This document shows positions 1 through 12,794 of a DNA stretch of 64,000 nt, in pieces. The stretch is from Oxyruncus cristatus (lineage: Eukaryota > Chordata > Aves > Passeriformes > Cotingidae). Under the pieces are notes generated by a model. That model had not been told where the DNA came from and did not search any database. It saw only the letters and a list, made by a program, of their open reading frames with translations. Made by a program: the position numbers and the translations under genes. The stretch spans positions 696,321-760,320 of the forward strand of contig VXAY01002371.1 in the NCBI GenBank assembly GCA_013399855.1, written 5' to 3'. Every line of letters begins with the position of its first letter. Within the stretch, counting starts at the first letter, position 1.

Positions 1-3000
1 GGCCTTAGAGGTATCAGAGCAGACAAGAGTTTTGAGTAACATTTTGATGAGCTTAGTGCGTATCACCTCAGGGAAAGGAGGATAGAAGATAATATACTGT
101 TATTGGGCAAGCTGGACATTAAGGGTGCTTTGAACTAACTTTTATTCATAAAATTTGCATGTATTCTTGTCTGTCAAGACCTGGTTCTACTTGTGATAAA
201 TACCTACTTTTTAAATATGTTGGAATGTACATTTGCATAGATGCAGCTTTTTTGTTAGCATGCATATGTTTTTGTTTTTTCCATAGAGGACTTCCTTGGT
301 TGCATACCAGAGAGAGGGATTCCAGCAGTGTGCTTTCATATTTTTTTCAATTAACACAGTGAAAATTGTAAATCACATCCAGAGATGCTTTGTTACACTT
401 TCTTGACAAAGACTTTGGGGCTTTACTGTGGAAAGTGAGGAGTAAAAAGACTGTGATGCTGATGGTGAAAAAAATATTTGCAGAATTTTTAAAAGGGTAA
501 GAATTTGTTTTGATGTAAAGATAGGGCAAAGTTTCATATATATGTTAGAAAAAACCTTAATAAGTCTGTAGTTTAATATAAATTTTCTGGGTCTAGAGTG
601 ACTGTGCTCTGAACTCAGTGGGTTGTATCAGTTATTTCAGATAACTGCTGCAAAATATCAAAGTATATCATTGGGCATTCTGCTTATTGTACAAAATCTG
701 TAAAGATTTTAGCCATTCTGCAGAGAGATTGACACAGTATTATTAGATCTATTTTTGTAACTCTGTCTGTAAAGCCTCACAGTTTAATGACTCAACCCTC
801 AGATGCCATAAAAATTAATGGAAAGTCTTCTATTGAATCAGTCTGATCTGTATGTTCTCTTTGTTCTCACAGTGTCCAGCTATACATAGGTCAAGGGAAC
901 CATGACAACCCTTCAGCATCCTCCAAAATAACTGTTCTCAATATAAAAGTGTCATGACTTCTACACTGAGTAGTTTATGCCTTCTCCTGAATATCAAGGC
1001 AAGCGCTGGCTGCCTGGCCTTGCGTTTCTGTCTCATTCACATTTCTGACCCTGCTGACTGTCAAGACAGACTTTGAACCTGTCATTTCATGGATGGTGGA
1101 ATTGTTAGTTCTGTTGAATGGATGATTGTCCTTTGCAAGCCCTAGGAAAAGAAGGGAGTGTTTCTCTAGCAACTTCTTGGGTTCATTTTTAATGCAACCA
1201 TTTTGAAGCTGTGCCAGAAGGCAAAACATCAGCACTGTCCCTACCAGAAATACATTGCTAGCAAGGGACAGGTAAGAGGGTCAGAAATGTGTAACAGATA
1301 ACAATTGTCATGAAGCTCCACCGGTTTTCCTACAAATGCCTGTCCTCGCTATGGGAGCCTGTATGACTGTAGCAAATCGGGACGCAAGCTCTAGCAAGAG
1401 AGGTGGATGCAGGTCTAACTCTTCAGCTTTGAAAACGTTTGGACCTGATTTAAATCTGTCTCCTTAGAACCATAGAGGAACCTGGAATATAGTTTCTCTC
1501 TCAAATTAATCAACTGTAGCCTGAGTTCAGGTGTTAGTATATTTTGCAATGCAGGGAGTTCTGCTGCCGGCCCAAGGTTGCTTAGGGAAGGATGCACAAG
1601 TTCCTGAAGCTTTTATGAGCTTGCATAAGTAAAAATATCTAAAATGGACTGGTATCTTAGTCAAAGTTGTCTCATGAAAATCTGAGCTTGCTAGCTCCCT
1701 TGCTTTCTAGCTAAACTAGTTCTGCTTAGCTTTAAGCATCTTTAAGTGTGTGTGCTATATGGATGAAGTCCTGTTGAAAACAGCGTATTTATTAGGCAAA
1801 AACATGTTTTCTTTCAGCAGATGTTCTCATTTCACCACTTTTTGGTCCGTCCTCCCTCTTACCCATCTTTCCTCCCCAAAAAAGCCTGTTTGCTCTGGCC
1901 TGCATTCTGACTTTCACTTATGTACTTCTTAGAGCTCTCGAAACCAAAGGTATTATTGAAATGCAAGGTCATGTTCCACAAATTTTTGGTAGGCGTCCTT
2001 TTTAAAATCCAACGGCCAGAAATAAGTTGCTAATGTTTACAGTGACTCTCCACACAGTAGTCCTGTGTTTTAGGCATGGAAATGGATTTTTCTCATCTTG
2101 GCCTGTCAAGGTCAAAAGCATGCCTTTGCCAGGGCATGATTTCAGAGCATTGCAAAAGAGCATCTTCCCCCTGCCAGTGCCCATTCCACATTCATTTACA
2201 CTTTTATAGGAAAAAAAAGTCAGATTTTCTTCCTTCCATTTTCTGACCTGTCCTAACCTCCCAGTTTATGCATGTTCTGTGACCACAGCTAGGCTGTTTT
2301 TTAAGTTTTCAACTTGTATAGTTGCATTGTATGCTGTAATCTGCATTGCCATGTGCAGATGGAAACTCATCTGCCTCGCTGACCAAACAGGCTTGTAGCA
2401 TGCACATTCTTTTTTACATTTTTGAGATCCGTGCAGTTACATGAATTTCACCCAGCGGCTGTGACAGTGAGGACATATATCTGAAAATCAACACCTCTTT
2501 CCTGAGGTTCCTAACACCTTCCGGAATAGGAGGGGGATATACTGGAATTTGCAGCTTTGTAATGCATTTTTCAGATTCTGAGATAGAAAAGTGCAAACTA
2601 AAATAGTTGTATTTTTGGTAGCTTTTTCTAAAACTCCTGTTCTGCATGGAAATTTATACAGAAAGTATGTATGCTGTGGTAGTGCCTAAATATTGGCAAA
2701 TATGTTACTTAGCAAAGTCTGTTATTCCTCCTTAGCTAGTAGTGGTTTTATTTTATTACTATTATTAAAATATTAATATATTTTTACTTAATTTTACAGC
2801 CAGCAGAGCTCTCTGACAAAACATTTTTCTCTTTTACACTTTCAGATGTCAAATACAAAGGATTCTGCCAGGGTGTTAAACTAACTGATGTGCAGTGACC
2901 GATAAATCCTAACTTTATAATAAGTGTCAAATCATTCCAACTTTTCTTTGTAGTCTTTCCGTTGACAGGAATCCACATGGATTCCTTTGGTATTCACATG

Positions 3001-6000
3001 CATATCAGAACTAATTCTCTGGGAATTTCAGGGCAATTCATCATTTTGCTCTATGTTTTATGATGCCAAAAAATGTTGCATGCATACATTATAAGATGGA
3101 AATTTAGGAACGTACTTGACAACTGAAAATAGAAATCTGAGATAACTTCTGTTTTCATTAGAATGTTTTATTAAATCTTCATTTTATGTTTAACCCTTTT
3201 TAAATAGTGAGTAGTTTACTTTCCTGGCTATCAAACTATTTTATGGAAAGGTCTCAGGCAGTAGTGAAGTCTTGGGAGAAAAATGTTGTAACTTTTTACA
3301 AATGAAGTGTTTGGGGAATGGTACTTCTGCTCAACATTTGTGTGTGTGTGTGTGTTGCTTACAACTGTCTTTTCACCAGAGAAGATCTGTGGGATTATAT
3401 AGCTGGAACGTTGCAGTTTGTATGGGAATAAACACAACTGGTGTAAAGTACTCCTCATGCTAGGGCTTTGTTTAGCTGTTAGCTTTGTAACAAAATGAGA
3501 AAGAGTTTACTATGAGGTCTTGGTTTTAAACATGTTACTGACATAAAGCAGTTGGGAGCATTTCAGAGGCTACTGAATTACAGATATATCAGTAAGAATA
3601 AATTTAAAAACTGTCTTTTTCCATTACTCACATAAGCTGTTTCAAATATGTGACCCATCTATGTCAAAACAGGACATAGTGGTACGTAGCTGAAGGCTTA
3701 TTATAAATTGCATTGGCTTATTATTTTTGGTACCAAATAACTGTATGCTTTCTCTTACCTGTGAAACTAAAATGACAGCCCACATTTGTCTAAACCTGTG
3801 AAAATTAACACGGCTCTTTATGTGTCAGAGGGAAATATTTCTAAAATATTGTTAGTTATGAATGCTTTTATTTTTCTATTTTATTAATAATTCTAGGGAT
3901 TGTTTTAAAACATTTTAGAACAATTCCCGTGACTCTCTTTGTAAAGGAATGAATGACTTATTAAGTTGAAGCTAATGTTTTGTGTATGAATGTTTTTTAA
4001 ATACTCAAAACCAAAATAAAAATACAAAGCACACTGCTGATGATTTTGTGTGAGACAGTTTAGAATTATTTGGAGAAGTTGGGGGGTCAGTTTAATGAAT
4101 AGACAGACAAAATGCCATAGCTCTAAATTCATCTTCTGATTAGTTATACTTGTGGTTTGATGATAGCTAAAGTAGGTTCTCTTGACCGTTATTAGTGCAG
4201 TAGAAAAATGAAATGTGTTCTTTTTTTTTTAAGTCTTGCCATGTTTTTAGTAGTACTTGAAGAATAAAGGAGAACGGAGATAACCATATGTAGGGATGAA
4301 ATATGAGGTCATATAAATCAGATATAAAATCCTTTGTTTTGACATTATTTACTTACATGGAACAGGAATGGATGCTGTGGGTTGTGAAATGGTATATTTG
4401 TCTTGGGTTGATTTGTCTTTCTCAATTTCTTTTGACTAAAGCAATACTTTCTGTATGCCCACATACATAAACTCAGCAGCTCTTGGCCACAGACAAGATG
4501 ATTCAATCAACATCTTCCACTACAACTTTCTGGTGGGCTGATGTGCAGATGCAAATGTTTGTATTTTTGTTCTAATTTTTCAAGGCTAGAGGCTTTAAAC
4601 CCCAAAGCTGTCCTTGTCTGGTTAGAGGGTTGCATGCTGCATTTGTAGAGTGGCAACCACATAAAGCTGTAGCTGCCCTCGGTCTGATAACCCAGCAAAA
4701 GTGCATGGCAGGGCTTCAGTGAGTATGTGTTTCAGTTATCAGTTCTCATCTCTAAGATGTTATGGGGTTTTGTTCTGTTCCTTCATCTTTTTTGGGCATT
4801 AAGTTTTTCCACAGGACTGGCTTTCCCCAGAGAGCTGACGTGGGCTGTATTTGGAGCATAGACCCTGATGGACGTTCTGAGCACTGCCAACAATCCCTCC
4901 TGTCAGGCAGGCAGTCAGGCAGGCTGCTGCCTGCAGCTATGCTCCTCTGGACACTGTGGCACTGGCAGACCGGGTCACTCGTGAATAGGCCTTTCTTTGC
5001 AGCCGCGTGGTCACTGGTGGTGGGGCCACCCGCGTTCTGTGGGCTTTAACTGGGGTGCTGCTATCGAGCTAATTTTGCTCTAGGGGCAGTTGCAAGCCTT
5101 TAAGCCTTTTAGAGACTACCTTTAAAAATAGCACAGTGAACTGCAGACCAACACAAGTGAAAAATGAGCACTTGTTCAGCTTTGTTTGATCTGTTGGCAG
5201 TGCCATTGCTATCCTGCACATGCACTGTGACCACGTGTCTGAGGATTTGTGGGAAGGTGTGGGGAGGAGCGCTGTAGAGTGCTGTGATTCTTAACTCTGC
5301 CTGGCTCTCACTTAAGCAGCAGTTCGCCTGTTATGTTTGGGTTTGGAGTATTTCACTCAGTTTCAGTCATGAATTTACCTTCACAACTTACACCCGTTCT
5401 GGAGCCTGTTTACTTTGTGAAATTTAATAGTTTCTAGAACTGAGAAAGGAGATGGACTAGTATATAGGCAGCTTTCATATTGTTCTAATAAAATGATGCT
5501 TTCCTGTGGTGCCCTTCTGTCATTACTGTTTCCATGTGCTGTACTCTTAACTGGTAAAGCTTATCATGGAATAAACAGAGTCTGGCTGGGGAAGATACTC
5601 CAAAGTGGGAATTTTTGGTAAGCCTTAGAGAGGGATGTTTGCTATGATGGAGTGGCTGGGATTCAGATGTCACATCATCTCTTTGGAAGTCATACGAGTT
5701 TTCTTATTGCCCACAAAAGTGAGCAAATGAAGGTTAAGTTTTGCAGTTGCTTTTTCAGTTTGGTGTTTATTTTTTTGCCCAGCAGTGCAGCCCTAGTTAA
5801 TTGTTTTGAGTGTGCAAACATTGCAAAAGCAGCTCGTACTGCATGTGGGATGAGTAAGCACACCTTCAGCCACTGTAAGAGCATGCAGTTGCATAGGGAC
5901 ATGTGTGGAACTTTTGGTACAGGCAAAGAGTCCAAGTTTCTTCTCTCTTGTTGGGGAGTGATGGATAGCAAGGAGGTGGCTGGAGGAAGACATGTTCTTG

Positions 6001-7785
6001 CTGCCTGCTGTGAGCAGGTAGCACTACTGTTCCGGTAGAAAGGCAGGGTAGCGCTGTCACATTCTCAAAGATGCTGTTGTTTTGTCCTTTTAAACTATAC
6101 ACTTGCTTAGAAGCATGGAAAGTTGTTTATCCAACGCTCTGGAACGTCTGAAGTTCTCAGGAGTGTACTTCTATAAGGACCCCAATCTTTTTATGTGTGA
6201 AACATCTCCTGTGTGAGATCTTTGGCATGTTGACAGATAGGAAGACAATTAAAAAATACATAGGTATGTAGAGGGGAGAGAAGTGTAGATATATGTTTAG
6301 TATAGTTATTTTGCTTCTGCTGCTCCAAGTGGCATGTAGATTGTCTTCCATGTGGACTGAACACAGTAGTTTTGAGAAAATGCGAGCTGTTCTGAATTTG
6401 GCAATGTGAGCTCTACAAAACTTCCTGGAGAATTGGGAAGAACAGGCGCACATGTGCAATTGCACTTTAAAGAAATAGAAAGTGCGTTTCACAGACTCTG
6501 AAATTTGATAGGCTTTCACTTTAATTTAAACTGGCATGTTTTTTCCAATTCTCTGGAAGTGATACTTCATTAGAACAGACCTACCACTTCAACATATTCC
6601 AAAACCCTCAGGGTAGGACCACATAGTTATTTCCAAAGCCAACATCTTCAATAAGGTGTAGTTACTAATTAAAAGTTCCGCCTAGCTCATATGCTAAAAC
6701 TCTACCTTGCAATTTATGTATATTATTAGCATAATTATTTTTAAATTATTTCTCTATTGCTTAGTTTTTTTCTTAATAATTGAGACATAATTTTATATTT
6801 ATACATGTGCATCTATTAACAGCAGTAATGAAATAACATTCTGCAATGTATTCTTGTTCTCAGAATAGGCACAAAGTGTAGACTGTTACCTTTTAAAGAA
6901 TGTATACAGTAACATACAGGCTTTCGTAAATTAGAACTATAGGAAAACAAAATTACTCCAATCTTTTGGACCTGTTTTAAGTGTGTGCATGTTGTACCTG
7001 CCAACCCCATCACCTCACAGATATGGCACACATATCTGAAGCTTAGAAGAATTTCTCATGTCACTTAAAATCCAGCCTGTTTTTTGTTTTCTTCTCATTT
7101 TCTTTTTTCATCACTTTTAAAGTATGATCTGGACTGTAATTAACAGATTGTTGCAATTACATTTTTGGCTGTAGCCACTTTTTTAGCTGTGTAGCAATCC
7201 TGCCCTGCAAAGCAGTTATTTGAGACTCAGCAAACCGTATTTCCACCTCCACTGTATCTTATAGACCAACTGGCAGAATATCTTCGAGCGTGACATTGTT
7301 TGCAGTCTAGCTGATTTGGCTTATAAGCAAGAAGTTTAATATTTTTACTTGCTGTAAGTTTTTGTTAAGGAAAGCAGGACTACTCCCAAGTAAATAGTGT
7401 CAGTGAAACATATGTAATGAACTGGTTACTGGAGGAGTGGGCAGCTTCTGGGGAGAACCAGGTGAAATACTATATGTTGGTGGTAGGGAATTGAGGTAGA
7501 TAGTGCCTGAGAATATGTTGTTCCGCTGCTCTGCATTGCTGTCACTGCCTTCTCTCTCTGTCGGAATTAACAAGGTCCCGCCTGTTTTGTGAGGAGCTAC
7601 TGGGTACTGCAGTTCCCAACTGATTTTTTGTGTTAGTGTGCTCTGGGCTATGGATGGAGAGGATGACCTGAGCACCATGTGCTGGATGTGCTGCAGGGAG
7701 GGGGTTTCCTTCAGAGCTGTGCTGTTACCTTTAAATTAAATTAAAACTGATTAACCTGTTTTCTTTTTCTTTGTCTCCGCTGTAG
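1..7785. other. SASH1 intron, 3' part; no recognised element
   Basis: This is AT-rich unique-looking sequence with no repeat family I recognise and no spliced coding frame. It contains a (TG)n run near 3340-3354 and a GC-richer patch at about 4760-5050 with a locally duplicated CAGGCAGG motif at 4902-4923. Short open frames occur on both strands but have no family resemblance and overlap one another, as expected by chance. Confidence 0.6.
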
Positions 7786-7968
<183 letters not shown>

Positions 7969-8433
7969 TGAAGAATCAATATTTCAGCTTGTTGAGTTCT
8001 ACCGAGGGAAATAACTATATGTGGTTGCATTCAGCAACACAAATGTTTCAGCCAACTCAATTAAACACTTGGAAATTAGCTGGATTATTTTTTTTCTTGG
8101 TATTTGTTATGATTCATTAAACCTTGGAGTCTGCACTTCTTATTTCTTCTTTAATTAGAGTACTTTTTTGCCCATGCACATTTGCTTGCAAACCTCAACT
8201 CTCAGAGACAAGATAGTGTCTGACAGAAGCATTCTTTCCTTGCTCCAGGATGCCCCCAGTGTGAGCACAATGAAATTGTGTGCTATTTTTCAGTTGCACT
8301 GTACAAACTGGGAAGTAGTGCCTCTCAGAAGTGCAAGGTGCAAACAGTGGTTCCAGGCCCCCAAATGTAACCAGCCTCAACGCTGTGAACCCTTTTCCAT
8401 CATTATGTGTTATAGAAGGTATAGCAGGAAGCA

Positions 8434-9205
8434 TTGAATCACAGAGCCCTTCAGGATGGAAAGGATGTCAGGAGGTCTATGATCCATCCTTCAGCTCAAA
8501 GCGGTGTCAACACTGAATTCAAACCAGGTTGCTCAGGGCTTTATCTGATTGAGTTTGAAGACCTCCAAGGATGGAGGCTTTGCAGCCTCTCTGAGCAGCC
8601 TGTTACATTGCTGCGCTGTCTTCATAGTGAACTTTCACTTTTTCCTGATATTCTGTGAAGTACTCCCCATGCCAGTTTATGCCTGTTGTCTCTTGTTCTT
8701 GTGTCATGCACCTTTTTGATAACCTCCCCATACATACCAGCAGGCTGACAGTAGGTCTTCAGACTTTTCTGACAGCTGAATCTTCCAGCTCTTCTTGGAG
8801 GGCAAGGGCTCAAGTGCTTGAGAGCACCTTTGTAACCCTTTCCTAGACTTGTTCAAGTTTATTAATGCCCGCCTAGCATGCAGGACTGCAGAGTCAGTCG
8901 ATGGGCTGAGAATGTCTTCCCTGCCATGTGCCAGGGAAGAATTGCTTCCTGTGATCTCCTGGCTATGCTGCTATTGACACAGTGTGGAGTGCAGCTGGCT
9001 GTTATTGCTGCCTGGACATACCGCTGGCTCGTGTCAAGCCTACTGTCACACGGTCTTTTCTGCAGAGCAGGCTGACTGAGCCAGTCAGTCAGTCGCAAGC
9101 CTGTGCCGGTGCATGGGCTTGCTCCTCCTCAGGAGCAGGACTTGGCATTTGTCCAGGTTGAATTTTGTGAGGTTCCTGCCAGGCCCCTCTGAATGGCAAC
9201 CATAT
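8434..9205 (-). mobile_element. CR1 LINE fragment, antisense (left part of interrupted copy)
   Basis: Read on the - strand, this is the 3' portion of a chicken-repeat-1 non-LTR retrotransposon. On the + strand it begins with the reverse complement of the CR1 3' end (gaatcacagagcccttcagg) and passes through hallmark segments such as accaggttgctcagggc, ctgagcagcctgttac and aggacttggcatttgtcc. It is well diverged from the family consensus, with many indels, so it is an old insertion without an intact reverse transcriptase frame. The copy is interrupted at about 9206 by another CR1 piece and resumes after 9422. Confidence 0.85.
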
Positions 9206-9422
9206 TGACATGAGGAAGAAGAACTTTGCTGTGGGAGTTACTGAGCACTAGAACAGGCTGCCCAGAGAAGTTGTGGTGTCTCCTTCTCTGGAGATACTCA
9301 AAAGCCATCTGGATACAATCCTGAGTAACTTGTTCTAGGATGACCCTGCTGGAGCAGGGAGGTTGGACGAGATGACCCCCAGTGGTCCCTTCCCACCTGA
9401 CCCATTCTGTGACTCCGTGACT
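9206..9422 (+). mobile_element. CR1 LINE 3' end, sense, nested in an antisense CR1
   Basis: This is about 217 bp of the CR1 3' terminus in sense orientation: tgaggaagaagaactttgct, then actagaacaggctgcccag, gatgaccctgctggagcagg and the characteristic tail cattctgtgactccgtgac. It is 5'-truncated, as most CR1 insertions are. It sits inside the antisense CR1 that flanks it on both sides, so it integrated later. Confidence 0.85.
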
Positions 9423-9720
9423 GCAGCCTGAGGGAGGCATCATCATCAATTACCTTGATGGGAATGCCCTCTGTTTTCTCCTTGGGTATCTAACAAGATA
9501 GGTCCCTGCACTACCATGCTTGTAACTGGCCTCCAAGTACAGCACATTAAACGCTATTCTCCAAGCCCAACTAGTCAGTTTTTCACCCATTTAGTCTCTG
9601 GGGACTCCCAGTTCAGCTGAAACTAATCCATATGTATGTCATCTCATACCTCATTTTTGTTAGGTTTAAGAAGGAACCTCTTAGGACATATCACAAAAAT
9701 ATCACGGGTTTTCACTTGTT
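9423..9720 (-). mobile_element. CR1 LINE fragment, antisense (right part of interrupted copy)
   Basis: This continues the antisense CR1 upstream of 9206. The phrases aactggcctccaagta and cagtttttcacccattta correspond to the antisense CR1 body just 5' of the part lying at 9120-9205. Divergence increases rightward and the right border is approximate. Confidence 0.6.
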
Positions 9721-12700
9721 GGACAATGTCCTTACTTTACAGTAACATCAGTAAATGTTTGTCACTGCTTATGGTATGTACATAGGTACGTATTGCTGAT
9801 TGCTGTGCTTTTTTCATTGTAAATTTCTTTGTAAGTTTTTGTACCATTCCTAAAGATCATCTGTGGGAGAGAAAAAAAGTTTTTTGGTCTATTTTGTGAA
9901 GTTTTCAGTGTTAAGTTTGTTCCCCAATGGAATAGTGTGTTTTTACATACAAACTTACAGATATTTCCTTCAAATCTTGTCTCACATAAAACGGGTTACT
10001 GAAGTGTTTTTTTGGCTGGTTGTTTTTTTGTTACTTATGGTTTTGCTGTGGTGGTGACTTGTTTAAGACAGACAGAAACTCATAACCAAAGTATAGTTTG
10101 TACCTCTACTGAGGCACAACAGCATTGTGGCAGAGAATGGGATCTGATCACAGTTCTACATTTTCTTTACCAGGTCAAATCCTTTAAAACAAATTTGGGA
10201 GCTGAAGTTGTGTGATTGTATCTTCTACCTTTGCTTCCCCAGATGACAGAACTGACTAGCATCAGGGAGTGGTTTAATTCCTTTCTCTAGGAGTTCTACC
10301 TGATGATGTGAATTACTTAAGGCTACTTTCTTTCTTCTTGGGATTCCAGTATAGCAACTGAGAGGCTCCAGAGCTTGTACAGACTACAAAATTCAGTTAC
10401 ACAATGAATGGCTGCAGAATCAAGGCAGAGAGAGTCATCTCCTCTGCTCCACTGCACTGTGTTAGTTCCTTCTTTAGTTTTAAATGGGAAAAAAAAATGT
10501 ATTTTGCAATTCTGTTGGTGCCAGAAAGTTCCAAGGGTTAAAAAAAAGGTTATTGCAGGGAATTCTTTTGTAGGCAGACCCTTGAGGCTTCTGTGCAGAG
10601 AAGCTGATGGCACAGAAATGTGGTTCTCATGAAAACCCCCACGCTTAGCAGGCCTGGTGTTCTGGGTAGCTGTTGGCGGCAGCAAAACCCGCTTTCCTGG
10701 TGCTCTGGGAAGGCAGCTCCTGTGCTGAGTAATGAAGTGCCTTATGGGGGGAGAGGACTCCTTTCTATTTAGACGGATGGGCCTAATTTGTCTCCCTTCA
10801 CTTCTGAAGCTGCAGAAGCCAGGCTGGAGAGAGCCATGTGAGCTTAATTAACTCACATCAAAGGTGCGGATCTTCACGCTGGTTTAAATAGATGTGAGCT
10901 AACGCAAGACAGACCAGTGAGTGATTCATTCTACTCAAGAGAAGCTGTAGTCAGAGAAAATGGCTGTGTGAAAAGACATCCTGAAGATTCCTTTTCTGGG
11001 TCTCTGATATTGAGTTTCCTCACTCTAGCGGTCCAGTGATGACTTCTTGAACTGTCAGGTCAGAGAGAAGATATTGCAATTTAAAATTAAATTATTGCTC
11101 AATTTTTGTTACATCTGTCACTCTATAATGCCATTTCTGGACATAAGATAGACATTCTACTGATAACATGGGAAGCTATAGATATTAGCTCGCTTGCACA
11201 ACAGCATCCAAACAGCCCTGACTGCAGCTGAAACTTGCTCTCCTCAGTAAGTAGGCAGGCTTGACTTAGATACACAAGGAGGGGGAAATGGCCCCGTAGA
11301 CTAGAATGCATTTTCAGTGTGATAGAGTAGTATGCCTTTTCATAATCTGCTGTAGATACAGGAGTTGATTTAAACAGCAGAGCTGCTGAAGTGACTGCAG
11401 AAGTACTAATGTGAAAGACAGAAGAGCTACTCTTTTGTTGTGATGTTTTTCTTTTCTTTACATTTGTTAATATGTTTATTAATATGTTTTTATTTTTCTT
11501 TTTGACGAAAGATAGTGTATTGGCAGAGGTTTTGGGGTAGTGAATGGGGACTAATGCTTGGGGAAATGCCAGCTTCATAGCATATCCCAGATGTGCTATG
11601 ATAGCAAAAAAATATGCACTAGATAGCAAATATACACAGCACCAAAATTATTACACACCAGTATTATTGGGCTGTTGGTCTAGCCTGACTTTGCTCTGCC
11701 ATACATTGTTCTTCTAGAAAGGGTGAGGAGCAGCAGTGGGATTGTGCTAGAGCTGGAGGTAGGCAGTGTATCAGCTTTTCCTCCCCTCCGCAGTGGTCTT
11801 CTTGCTCCTTTTAGCAAAGTGAGCAGAGCAGAGCTGATATGCATGGAGTGTTAGTCCAAATTTTCAGGGGTTTACTGGAGTCAGGGTTACTGAATCAGTA
11901 TGAAAATGCAGTATAAGTGCGTAATAATACATAGCAGAAGCATAAAAGGCCAAAGTTAGGTTGCTGCTTTTACTGAATGCTCTGAACAAAGAGAAGAGCA
12001 GGTCACCCCGGGGGTCGAAGCGTCCTCTAAACCCTGCACAGAGAGGCTGCGTCAGAAGGAGCAGTGTAATGACAAAGACATGCCTGAGCTGGCAGAGCTT
12101 TGCCAGGAACATGTATTTAGCACTGGCTCGCCCAGATTGTCCTTTGTAGTGCGTTCACTGGAAGGATGGAAATATGAACTGTTTATTGCTGCTTCTGTAC
12201 ACTTTGAAATAATTTTAAGCTGTTTGGGAGCAAGTGTTGATATCTTGATTGTGCATTGTATGTTCTAATCAGCTCTCCGACCTTTCCTATTAGACCATGG
12301 CAATTTCAGTGTAGATATCCTGCTCTGAAGTTGAATTTTTAAAAAAATTACTTGGTAAAATTGTTTGGGAGAGCAGCATATCTTGTAACAAAACAGTGGG
12401 TGCAGGTGGAGCTGAACACAGAGTATTTTTCCAAATGGTAGTGCTGTCAAGGATTGTTAGTTGTCCCTAAACAAGATAACTGCTTTTTGTGTTTGGAATT
12501 TTGCCTGTGTTTTCGTAATGAAGAATGTGCTTGGGTTTGGACACTAATGGTTGTGAACAGCATGGGAGTTGCCCACATTTCCTAGCTTTTTGCCTGTTCC
12601 TGTACACCATGTGCTTTTTTCGCCGAGGTTAAACTGAAGGTGGAATAGATATAGTGGATTTTCAGGCCCATGATGGATATATCATTGGTAATATTTAGGT

Positions 12701-12794
12701 GGACATCTGCTAAAATGCAGTTATGGTCAGAGAAGTGACTCTGAGGATGGTAATTTGCAACTGTTCATACAAATCCTTATCTTTAAATTGAAGA
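9721..12794. other. Intronic sequence, no repeat recognised
   Basis: I see no known repeat and no exon here. The region holds one candidate conserved regulatory island (separate entry) and the longest ATG-initiated open frame of the window (- strand, 11123-11629, 168 codons), which has no domain resemblance and lacks convincing splice or promoter context. Confidence 0.5.
10745..10920. promoter_or_regulatory. Candidate intronic enhancer-like island
   Basis: This patch contains a 23-bp inverted repeat (10836-10858), ATGTGAG and CTCACAT around a CTTAATTAA core. It is followed at once by ATCAAAGG, which fits the TCF/LEF consensus, and a third GATGTGAGCTAA copy appears near 10891. TTAATTAA is a typical homeodomain (LHX/PRRX-like) site. 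The clustering is seen in the sequence; enhancer function and conservation are inferred. Confidence 0.3.
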
